Assembly (NCBI GenBank): GCA_017558205.1
Contig: JAFYWD010000147.1
Coordinates: forward strand, 1 to 40,904
Direction of reading: 5' to 3'
DNA: 40,904 nt
Source: Lachnospiraceae bacterium
GTDB lineage: Bacteria > Bacillota > Clostridia > Lachnospirales > Lachnospiraceae
Under the pieces are notes generated by a model. The model searched no databases and was not told the DNA's origin. It was given only the letters and a program-made list of their open reading frames with translations. Below are positions 34,256-40,904 of this stretch, one piece after another (the stretch's first letter is position 1; each line of letters starts with the position of its first letter). The translations under genes and the position numbers were made by a program.

Positions 34256-34912
34256 ATGGGAGAAGATCGTTATCTGACCTTTGCCTTGGGAAAAGGAAGA
34301 CTGGCAAATCAAACATTGGAGTTGTTGGAAAGAATCGGTATTACCTGCGAGGAAATCAAAGATAAATCCTCAAGAAAGCTGGTATTTGTTAATGAAGAAT
34401 TAAAGTTGAAGTTCTTTCTGGCAAAAGGACCGGATGTACCCACTTATGTGGAATATGGTGCGGCTGACATCGGAGTTGTAGGTAAGGATACCTTACTGGA
34501 GGAAGGCAAGCCCGTATATGAGGTTCTTGATCTTGGATTTGGAAAATGCCGTATGTGCGTTTGCGGTCCTAAAAAAAGTGAAGAATTATTAAAGCATCAT
34601 GAAATGATCAGAGTTTGCAGCAAGTATCCTAATATTGCCAAGGATTATTTTTATAATAAAAAGCATCAAACCGTAGATATTATCAAGTTAAACGGTTCTG
34701 TGGAATTAGGTCCCATGGTAGAATTGTCAGATGTTATTGTAGATATCGTAGAAACAGGCTCTACCTTAAAGGAAAACGGACTGGAAGTATTGGAAGAAAT
34801 TTGTCCCCTTTCTGCCAGAATGATTGTAAATCAGGTAAGTATGCAGATGTATGCACATAGAATTAAGCCTATGATTGCAAAATTGAAGAACGAATTGGAA
34901 AAGGAAAAATAA
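34256..34912 (+). CDS. hisG: ATP phosphoribosyltransferase, short form
   Basis: A 218-residue HisG, the first enzyme of histidine synthesis, condensing ATP and PRPP. The start is ALGKGRLANQTLELLE; DIGVVGKDTLLE and the PRPP loop VDIVETGSTLKENGL are present. It lacks the C-terminal regulatory ACT domain of long HisG, so it requires HisZ. ATG 34256 is used: GGTGAGG lies eight bases upstream. An in-frame GTG at 34241 is within that site. Confidence 0.96.
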   Translation: MGEDRYLTFALGKGRLANQTLELLERIGITCEEIKDKSSRKLVFVNEELKLKFFLAKGPDVPTYVEYGAADIGVVGKDTLLEEGKPVYEVLDLGFGKCRMCVCGPKKSEELLKHHEMIRVCSKYPNIAKDYFYNKKHQTVDIIKLNGSVELGPMVELSDVIVDIVETGSTLKENGLEVLEEICPLSARMIVNQVSMQMYAHRIKPMIAKLKNELEKEK

Positions 34913-34915
34913 GAT

Positions 34916-36205
34916 ATGCGAATTCTAACGTTAACGGAAGAAACGAAAAAGAACCTTCTGGAAGAATTATTAAAAAGAAGTCCTAATCAATACGGAAAAT
35001 ATGAAGAGGTTGTTAATGAAATTATCAGTGCCGTACGTGACAGAAAGGACCAGGCTGTTTTAGAATACACCAATAAATTTGATGGCTGGGACTGTAATGC
35101 CGCTGTACTCAAGGTCACGCAGGAAGAAATCCGGGAAGCTTATCAGCTGGTAGAAGAAAAGCTGGTGGAGGTAATGAAAAAAAGTGCTGATAATATTACT
35201 GCCTTTCATTTAAAACAGCGTACTAACAGCTGGTTTGATGCGAAGGAAGATGGTACAATTTTAGGTGTTAAGGTTCTGCCTATCGAAAAAGCCGGGGTTT
35301 ATGTTCCCGGTGGTAAGGCCGCTTATCCCTCCAGTGTATTAATGAATGTACTTCCGGCCAAGGTTGCCGGTGTAAGCAGTGTGGTCATGACCACTCCGGC
35401 CGGAAAGGACGGCAAAGTAAATCCTGCTACCTTAGTAGCAGCTGATATTGCAGGAGTAGATCAGATTTACAAGGTAGGAGGAGCACAGGCAATTGCAGCC
35501 CTTGCCTTTGGTACTGAGACGATTCCCAAAGTGGATAAAATAACGGGACCAGGAAATATTTTTGTGGCTTTAGCAAAAAAATCCTGCTTCGGTTATGTAA
35601 GCATTGATTCCATTGCAGGTCCCAGCGAGATTTTGGTTCTGGCTGATGAAACAGCAAATCCAAGATATATAGCGGCCGATTTATTATCTCAGGCAGAGCA
35701 TGATGAACTGGCAAGTGCCATCTTAATTACTACCAGTAAGGAACTGGCTCAAAAGGTTTCCCAAGAAGTGGAAGACTTTGTTGGGCAGCTTTCCCGTACG
35801 GAAATTATGAGAAAGTCCTTAGATAATTATGGTTATATTCTTGTTGCCTCATCCTTGGAAGAGGCGATTGAAGCGGCAAACAGTATCGCCAGTGAGCATT
35901 TAGAGATTTTAACCAAAGATCCCTTTGCTGTGATGACAAAGATTAAAAATGCAGGAGCTATTTTCCTGGGAGAATATTCCTCTGAGCCACTGGGAGATTA
36001 CTTTGCAGGACCTAACCATGTATTACCTACCAATGGAACTGCAAGATTTTTCTCCCCCTTAAATGTTGATGATTTTATGAAAAAAACCAGTATCATCTCC
36101 TACAGCAGGGAAGCCTTGGAAAAGGTTCATGAGGATATTGAGTATTTTGCAGAGAAGGAAGGGCTGGATGCTCATGCCAATTCCATTAAGGTAAGGTTTG
36201 AATAA
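34916..36205 (+). CDS. hisD: Histidinol dehydrogenase
   Basis: A 429-residue enzyme, oxidising histidinol to histidine with NAD+, the final two steps of the pathway. Family blocks are YVPGGKAAYPSSVLMNV, GPGNIFVALAKK, DSIAGPSEILVLAD, LLSQAEHDE, ASEHLEI and GPNHVLPTNGTARF. Zn-binding residues (Gln, His in SQAEH) are present. It is three bases after hisG. Length is normal. Confidence 0.97.
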   Translation: MRILTLTEETKKNLLEELLKRSPNQYGKYEEVVNEIISAVRDRKDQAVLEYTNKFDGWDCNAAVLKVTQEEIREAYQLVEEKLVEVMKKSADNITAFHLKQRTNSWFDAKEDGTILGVKVLPIEKAGVYVPGGKAAYPSSVLMNVLPAKVAGVSSVVMTTPAGKDGKVNPATLVAADIAGVDQIYKVGGAQAIAALAFGTETIPKVDKITGPGNIFVALAKKSCFGYVSIDSIAGPSEILVLADETANPRYIAADLLSQAEHDELASAILITTSKELAQKVSQEVEDFVGQLSRTEIMRKSLDNYGYILVASSLEEAIEAANSIASEHLEILTKDPFAVMTKIKNAGAIFLGEYSSEPLGDYFAGPNHVLPTNGTARFFSPLNVDDFMKKTSIISYSREALEKVHEDIEYFAEKEGLDAHANSIKVRFE

Positions 36206-36264
36206 GTATCAGAAATTAAAATATAAATTATAGTTATCAATAATAAGAGAGACGGAGCATAAAA

Positions 36265-36852
36265 ATGATAAGAGAAGCAAAGGTAGAGCGTAAAACAAAG
36301 GAAACAGATATTTGCCTAAAGCTGAGTCTTGACGGCAATGGTAAGGCTTCCATTTCCACAGGAATTGGATTTTTTGATCATATGCTGGAGGGATTTTCAA
36401 AGCATGGCTTTTTTGATATGGAGCTTAAGGTGACAGGTGATCTTCATGTAGACGGACACCACACGGTAGAAGATACCGGTATCGTACTGGGGCAGTGCAT
36501 TCAGGAGGCCTTAGGAGATAAAAAGGGCATCAGAAGATACGGTAACTTTTTACTGCCTATGGATGAAACCCTGGTTTTATGTGCTATTGACTTATGTGGC
36601 CGCCCTTATTTTCAATCCGATATCCAGTTTCCTACAGAAAAAATAGGAGACTTTGATACAGAATTAATTCGTGAGTTTTTCTATGCAATTTCCTATTCTG
36701 CCAAAATGAATCTCCATTTTAAGCTGTTATCCGGTGGGAATTCCCATCATATTGCAGAAGCTATGTTTAAAGCCTTTTCCAAGGCCTTGGATCAGGCAGT
36801 AGGCTATGACGAAAGATTAGAAGGGATTTTATCTACGAAAGGAAGCTTATAA
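36265..36852 (+). CDS. hisB: Imidazoleglycerol-phosphate dehydratase
   Basis: A 195-residue monofunctional HisB. Both Mn-binding His motifs are seen: [10 protein letters not shown] and [16 protein letters not shown], with GFFDHML before them. It dehydrates imidazole glycerol phosphate. No phosphatase domain is fused. The 59-base AT-rich gap after hisD holds no clear promoter or terminator. hisIE begins one base after its stop. Confidence 0.97.
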   Translation: MIREAKVERKTKETDICLKLSLDGNGKASISTGIGFFDHMLEGFSKHGFFDMELKVTGDLHVDGHHTVEDTGIVLGQCIQEALGDKKGIRRYGNFLLPMDETLVLCAIDLCGRPYFQSDIQFPTEKIGDFDTELIREFFYAISYSAKMNLHFKLLSGGNSHHIAEAMFKAFSKALDQAVGYDERLEGILSTKGSL

Positions 36853-36853
36853 T

Positions 36854-38137
36854 ATGAAAAAAAAACTGATGGCATCCATTTTTCTATCCAACTCCAAGGC
36901 AGTAATCGGATATCATGATTTACGTTTACTTTTTGAAGATCCGGTACAGCTGGCTTTAAAATACAGTGAATATCATGCCGATGAATTACTGATTACAGAT
37001 TTATCAGAAACCGATGAAGAAAGAGAACATCATCTTGATCTTATAAAAGAAATATGTGATAAAGTACAAATTCCTGTTATGGGTTCTTGTCAGGTGAAGA
37101 AGATGGAGGACGTAAAAAAGCTTCTTTACGCCGGATGTAAGAAGGCTATGATAACTTACATAGAAAATGTAGATGAGGAGCTGACAAAGGAAGTAAGCTT
37201 AAAGTTCGGAAAAGAAAAGATTGCAGCTGCCATCCTGAATACCAGACCTCTTTTATCCCATAGTGAGTTTTTAGCAGACTATATTTCTGAATTAGTTTAT
37301 CTTGGTAAAAAAGATTTTAAAGAGGCTTATACCCTGTCTCCCGTACCGGTAACGGTATGGCTTCCTGATGTATCCTTGGATAAGCTGATTGAAACCCTGG
37401 CACAGGATAATGTGATAGGTGCTGCCGGAGAAATGATTAATAAAAGTATTAAGGAAATTGATTCTCTTAAAATGTTATTAAACAGTAACGGAATTCCCAT
37501 GGCAGCGTTAGAAGCCGCCCTATGTTTTGAAGAGTTTAAGAAAAACAGTGATGGTATGGTTCCTGTCATTGTTCAGGATTATAAAACTGATCAGGTATTG
37601 ATGCTGGCTTATATGAATAAGGAGGCCTATGAAAAAACACTTGCCACCGGTAAGATGACCTACTGGAGCAGGAGCAGGGATGAGTTATGGATTAAGGGTG
37701 ATACCAGCGGTCACTATCAGTATGTAAAAAGCCTGACGGCAGATTGTGACAAGGATACTATTTTAGCCAGGGTTTCCCAAACCGGGGCAGCTTGTCATAC
37801 CGGAGAGTATAGCTGCTTCTTTCATAAAATTATGGAAAAAGAGGATGCCAAAGCTACCAATCCCTTAAAGGTGTTTGAAGATGTATTTGCAGTGATTATG
37901 GATCGTAAGCTTCATCCTAAGGAAGGTTCTTACACCAATTATCTTTTTGACAAGGGAGTTGATAAAATTTTAAAGAAGCTGGGAGAGGAAGCAACTGAAA
38001 TCGTAATTGCAGCTAAAAATCCCAATGCCAATGAAATTAAATATGAAATTTCAGATTTCCTTTACCATATGATGGTATTAATGGCGGAAAAAGGTGTTAC
38101 CTGGGAAGAAATTGTGGAAGAACTGGCAAAAAGGTAA
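36854..38137 (+). CDS. hisIE: HisF-like pseudo-domain fused to HisI-HisE
   Basis: A 427-residue, three-part protein. Residues about 1-228 resemble a HisF/HisA barrel ([31 protein letters not shown]). Where HisF has its two catalytic Asp, this has Ser12 (FLSN for CLDV) and Asn129 (AAILNT for VAIDA), and the phosphate-binding GG is SC. Residues about 235-322 are HisI (PRA-CH): [13 protein letters not shown] metal ligands, [11 protein letters not shown]. Residues about 338-427 are HisE (PRA-PH): [15 protein letters not shown] and ISDFLYHMM. HisI and HisE look active; the barrel does not. The two activities convert PRATP to ProFAR. It ends the his operon at this locus. Confidence 0.88.
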   Translation: MKKKLMASIFLSNSKAVIGYHDLRLLFEDPVQLALKYSEYHADELLITDLSETDEEREHHLDLIKEICDKVQIPVMGSCQVKKMEDVKKLLYAGCKKAMITYIENVDEELTKEVSLKFGKEKIAAAILNTRPLLSHSEFLADYISELVYLGKKDFKEAYTLSPVPVTVWLPDVSLDKLIETLAQDNVIGAAGEMINKSIKEIDSLKMLLNSNGIPMAALEAALCFEEFKKNSDGMVPVIVQDYKTDQVLMLAYMNKEAYEKTLATGKMTYWSRSRDELWIKGDTSGHYQYVKSLTADCDKDTILARVSQTGAACHTGEYSCFFHKIMEKEDAKATNPLKVFEDVFAVIMDRKLHPKEGSYTNYLFDKGVDKILKKLGEEATEIVIAAKNPNANEIKYEISDFLYHMMVLMAEKGVTWEEIVEELAKR

Positions 38138-38143
38138 AAATCC

Positions 38144-38172
38144 TTGAAAGTTTGATTTTTTAATACTATAAT
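38144..38172 (+). promoter_or_regulatory. MATE transporter promoter
   Basis: TTGAAA (38144-38149), 17 bases, TATAAT (38167-38172), a near-consensus promoter seven bases after the hisIE stop. Confidence 0.75.
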
Positions 38173-38175
38173 GTA

Positions 38176-38218
38176 GACGGTCTAAGATACAGCTTACTGT
38201 ATACTGGGCCGTTTCTTT
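38176..38218 (+). terminator. Terminator-like hairpin in MATE leader
   Basis: The apical helix ATACAG (38187-38192) with CTGTAT (38197-38202) has a CTTA loop. A lower helix pairs 38177-38182 with 38207-38212 and includes a G-U pair. TTTCTTT follows. It could end the his operon, but also lies at the predicted start of the MATE mRNA, so it may attenuate that transcript. Confidence 0.6.
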
Positions 38219-38235
38219 ATGTCCGGATCTAAATC

Positions 38236-38264
38236 GATATTTTTCACTGTTAAGGAAAAATATC
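38236..38264 (+). promoter_or_regulatory. Second leader hairpin next to MATE ribosome site
   Basis: GATATTTTTC (38236-38245) and GAAAAATATC (38255-38264) pair perfectly over 10 bp with a nine-base loop, ending five bases before the AAAGGAG ribosome site (38269-38275). Confidence 0.6.
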
Positions 38265-38281
38265 TTTGAAAGGAGAACAAG

Positions 38282-39682
38282 GTGCCTGTAGTCGCTGCTT
38301 TTAAGAAAAAATTTATTGGAACCAAAGCTTTTTATTTCTATATTTTGGGAATAGCTGTTCCCATGATTATTCAGAATGCTATTACCAGCTTTGTAAGTTT
38401 TTTGGATAATATTATGGTAGGTCAGATTGGTACAGAACAAATGACGGGGGTTGCAATCGTCAATCAGCTTGTATTCGTATTTAATGTTACCATGTTTGGC
38501 GGTGTTTCCGGAGCCGGTATTTTTGGTACTCAATTTTTTGGGAAGGGAGATCATGAAGGTCACAAATACAGCTTTCGTTTTAAACTCTATACCTGTGGCC
38601 TGTTAACACTGTTGGCACTACTTCTTGGGAGATTTTGTGATACAGGTTTGATTTCCCTTTATTTATCTGATTCCGGCAGTATTGGTGACATTAAACTTGC
38701 TCTGCAGTATGGGAAGGAGTATCTGGCAATTATGTTAATTGGCCTGATTCCTTTCGCTTTATCCCAGGTTTATATTAGTACCATCAGGGAAACAGGACAG
38801 ACCCTTGTTCCCATGCTTGCAGGTATGATTGCCGTTTTTACTAATCTTATTTTGGATTATCTTTTAATTTTTGGTATTGGTCCTTTTCCTGTGATGGGAG
38901 TTGAAGGTGCCGCCATAGCTACCGTGATTTCCCGCTTTGTGGAATGCCTTATTGTTGTTCTTTGGGCTCACAGTAATTCTGGGAAAAATAAATATCTTAT
39001 AGGTGCCTATAGAAGCTTTTATATTCCCACCCATATTTTAAAAAATATTCTGATGAAGGGATCTCCTTTGATCCTGAATGAGATTTTCTGGGCCACCGGT
39101 ATGACTGCCATTGTACAATGCTATTCTGTACGTGGGCTTGAAATTATAGCGGCACAAAATATTTCCTCTACTATTAATAATCTGTTTAATATTGTGTATA
39201 TACAGCTGGGAAGCTCCATTGCTATTGTAGTGGGACAGCTGCTGGGAGCCGGTAAATTAGAAGAAGCAAGGGATACAGATAATAAGATGATCTTTTTCTC
39301 AGTTACGGCCTGTATGGCTGTTTCCCTTGTTATGTGTATGGTAGGAGGTTATTTTCCTTCCATATATAAAACGGAGGAAAGTATTAAAGCTTTGGCAGCA
39401 CAGCTGATTATCATATCAGCACTTTTAATGCCACTTTGTTCTTTTTGCCATTGTACCTATTTTACACTCCGTTCCGGCGGGAAAACAGGAATTACCTTTT
39501 TATTCGATTCCGTATTTACCTGGGTTGTTTTTATTCCCGCGGCCTATTATTTTTCCTCACATACAACGCTGCCTTTTATTCTGGTGTTTGGAATTGTTCA
39601 GTCTTTAGAATTTTTAAAGGCAATCATTGGCTTCTTTATGGTAAGAAGTAATGTGTGGTTAAATAATATTGTAAATCACTAA
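38282..39682 (+). CDS. MATE family efflux transporter
   Basis: A 466-residue, twelve-helix MATE exporter. Helix 1 reads ILGIAVPMIIQNAITSFVSFLDNIMVG. Second-half repeat features include GSPLILNEIFWATG. MATE proteins export cationic drugs or metabolites using Na+ or H+; the substrate is unknown. Start GTG 38282 is six bases after AAAGGAG. It has its own promoter and structured leader (38144-38264), separate from his. The 3' end overlaps a doubtful minus-strand reading. Confidence 0.93.
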   Translation: MPVVAAFKKKFIGTKAFYFYILGIAVPMIIQNAITSFVSFLDNIMVGQIGTEQMTGVAIVNQLVFVFNVTMFGGVSGAGIFGTQFFGKGDHEGHKYSFRFKLYTCGLLTLLALLLGRFCDTGLISLYLSDSGSIGDIKLALQYGKEYLAIMLIGLIPFALSQVYISTIRETGQTLVPMLAGMIAVFTNLILDYLLIFGIGPFPVMGVEGAAIATVISRFVECLIVVLWAHSNSGKNKYLIGAYRSFYIPTHILKNILMKGSPLILNEIFWATGMTAIVQCYSVRGLEIIAAQNISSTINNLFNIVYIQLGSSIAIVVGQLLGAGKLEEARDTDNKMIFFSVTACMAVSLVMCMVGGYFPSIYKTEESIKALAAQLIIISALLMPLCSFCHCTYFTLRSGGKTGITFLFDSVFTWVVFIPAAYYFSSHTTLPFILVFGIVQSLEFLKAIIGFFMVRSNVWLNNIVNH

Positions 39683-39899
39683 AAGAAAAAGGAAGGAGAG
39701 TAGTATTCTTTTCCTTCATCAAAAAACAGGTAATAAATAATAAGAGACTGATTAATATTCTTACACATAAAAATAGAAAGGATGTATTTGTTTTTTGCTG
39801 CTGTCCGTTTTTATAAGACAGCCGGTGATAGACATCCGGAACTGAAGTACGTTCTCCTTTTAGTTGTTGAAGCACATAGAGCTTTTCTTCCAATAACAT
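39636..39899 (-). CDS. Doubtful small gene antisense to MATE 3' end
   Basis: An 87-residue reading on the minus strand overlapping the last 47 bases of the MATE gene. In its favour: AGAAGG seven bases before the ATG, and a Lys/Glu/Gln-rich head (LLEEKLYVLQQLKGERTSV) with one hydrophobic stretch (LCVRILISLLLFITCFLM). Against: no convincing -35, odd AT-driven tail, no recognised family. It might be the remnant of a lost gene. Confidence 0.25.
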   Translation of the reverse strand: MLLEEKLYVLQQLKGERTSVPDVYHRLSYKNGQQQKTNTSFLFLCVRILISLLLFITCFLMKEKNTTLLPFSFSDLQYYLTTHYFLP

Positions 39900-40151
39900 A
39901 TAAAACCTTCTTTTTTTATTTTATATTTATGAGAATAGTAGTCTTTATTATACGTAAAATAAATAATGTTTTTCCCAGTGATTTAATAGGAAAAATAAGG
40001 ATAGACAAATAAGGTTTTAATACAGTAAAATAAGGAGTAACAGTTCAGCCATGACCAGTCACCTTGCTGATTTGTCATGAGAGAAAGTGTAACAACGGAG
40101 AAAGCAGTGTAACAATAAAATATAAATAAATTTATAAGAACAGAGGTAAGA
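39683..40151. other. Gene-poor gap between MATE and radical SAM genes
   Basis: About 470 bases. It holds a weak GAAGGA/TCCTTC hairpin after MATE, the doubtful minus-strand reading (39636-39899), a 76-residue plus-strand reading (39782-40012) without a supported start, and an inverted repeat CATGAC (40050-40055)/GTCATG (40074-40079) inside a GTAAC-bounded stretch (40037-40098). No clear promoter for the next gene is seen. Confidence 0.6.
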
Positions 40152-40904
40152 ATGAAGGAATATCAACTTGCTTTAAGCGATGAAATATTAATGAAGGTAG
40201 AAAAGCCTGCAAGATACATAGGAAACGAAGTAAACTCCATAGTCAAAACAGGGGATGAAAATGTAAAAATTCGTTATGCCATGTGTTTTCCTGATGTGTA
40301 CGAAATCGGAATGTCTCATTTGGGAATGAAAATTTTGTACGATATGCTGAATCAGTGGGAAGATGTATGGTGTGAAAGAGTATTTTCCCCCTGGGTAGAT
40401 TTAGATAAAATTATGAGGGAAGAGAAGATCCCTCTTTTTGCGCTGGAATCTCAACAACCTATTAAGGAATTTGATTTTTTGGGAATTACCATTCAATATG
40501 AAATGTGTTATACCAATATTTTACAGATTCTGGATTTGGCAGCTATTCCCTTTAGAAATAAGGAGAGAACTTGGGAGCACCCTATTGTCATGGGCGGTGG
40601 TCCCTGTACCTATAATCCTGAGCCTATTGCTGATTTTTTCGATATTTTTTATATCGGGGAAGGTGAAACCAGATATCGTGAGGTCTTAGACCTCTATTTG
40701 GAATGCAAAGAAAATGGTACTACAAGAGAAGAATTTTTACGAAAAGCAGCCTTAATTCCCGGTATGTATGTGCCTATGTTTTATCAGGTAGCTTATCATG
40801 AGGATGGTACCATCAGTGAATTCGGTCCTATTTACGAGGAACTGCCCACTGTCATAACAAAAGAAATGGTAAAGGATGTCAGCAATACCTACTATCCTAT
40901 GAAA
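40152..40904 (+). CDS. TIGR03960-type radical SAM protein, 3' end missing
   Basis: The frame is open to the window end; 251 residues are visible. YAMCFPDVYEIGMSHLGMKILYDMLN and GGGPCTYNPEPIADFFDIFYIGEGE are the B12-binding-like N-terminal domain of TIGR03960 proteins. The CxxxCxxC radical SAM motif should lie past the edge. These genes usually sit with a TIGR03936 protein and RNase G/E. Function is unproven. AGAGG precedes the ATG by six bases. Confidence 0.85.
   Translation, partial: MKEYQLALSDEILMKVEKPARYIGNEVNSIVKTGDENVKIRYAMCFPDVYEIGMSHLGMKILYDMLNQWEDVWCERVFSPWVDLDKIMREEKIPLFALESQQPIKEFDFLGITIQYEMCYTNILQILDLAAIPFRNKERTWEHPIVMGGGPCTYNPEPIADFFDIFYIGEGETRYREVLDLYLECKENGTTREEFLRKAALIPGMYVPMFYQVAYHEDGTISEFGPIYEELPTVITKEMVKDVSNTYYPMK

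Noticed and set aside
38193..38254. Kissing-loop between the two MATE leader hairpins as a firm call
   Set aside because: Only four bases (CTTA/TAAG) can pair, so it is mentioned only as a possibility.
38078..38563. 161-residue minus-strand reading across the hisIE end and MATE leader
   Set aside because: It runs antisense through two coding ends, the MATE promoter and both hairpins, has no ribosome site of note and reads as low-complexity Asn/Ser/Phe-rich sequence.
1..40904. tRNA, rRNA, CRISPR arrays, insertion sequences and prophage
   Set aside because: No cloverleaf-like segment, regularly spaced repeat, transposase or phage protein was seen on either strand.

Overview
The window is chromosomal DNA from a low-GC, spore-forming Firmicute, most likely a member of the Clostridia close to Lachnospiraceae. 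The evidence is AT-rich codon use, strong AGGAGG ribosome binding sites, the sporulation genes gerW/ytfJ and ylbJ, RecU, a short HisG paired with HisZ, a long U32/DUF3656 protein and a TIGR03960-type radical SAM protein. The family-level placement is inference. I found no rRNA, tRNA, CRISPR array, insertion sequence or prophage. Almost all of it is housekeeping genome.

Layout. 1-888: 3' part of a metallo-beta-lactamase-fold hydrolase. 908-3235: ruvA, ruvB and zapA behind a promoter that carries a LexA-like box. 3288-8336: a U32 protein, then an overlapping SEDS polymerase and class B PBP pair. 8346-10579: a Nudix gene with its own promoter and palindrome, then an orphan 103-aa gene, a DUF2953 gene and gerW. 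10594-15201: divergent rpmB (minus) against yloU, fakA and recG. 15276-21242: a type IIA topoisomerase pair (topo IV-like), rsmD, coaD and a coiled-coil protein. 21277-25044: a minus-strand heterodimeric ABC exporter. 25129-26649: mntP and ylbJ, converging with overlapping ends. 26734-32963: an RsuA-type pseudouridine synthase, a HAD phosphatase, YgiQ, an SDR, a small membrane protein, an RluA-type synthase and recU. 32955-38137: the his cluster hisZ-hisG-hisD-hisB-hisIE from a near-consensus promoter at the recU 3' end. 38144-39682: a MATE exporter with a structured leader. 39683-40151: a gene-poor gap. 40152-end: start of a radical SAM gene.

How the genes relate. RuvAB, RecG and RecU together form a branch-migration and Holliday-junction resolution set, and no ruvC is next to ruvA. 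ZapA, the SEDS/PBP pair and the DUF2953/GerW/YlbJ genes point to cell-envelope and spore functions. The his cluster makes the first steps of histidine synthesis, but hisC, hisH, hisA and hisF are not in the window.

Most notable points: a catalytically degenerate HisF-like barrel fused in front of HisI-HisE; a MATE leader in which a strong promoter lies upstream of a terminator-like hairpin, with a second perfect hairpin beside the ribosome binding site; palindromes overlapping the -10 elements of the Nudix and ABC exporter promoters; an Ala at the Ser83-equivalent of the topoisomerase A subunit; and an ancestral coaD-ylbJ neighbourhood split by an exporter/mntP block. I did not find a clear new multi-gene defence or mobile system.
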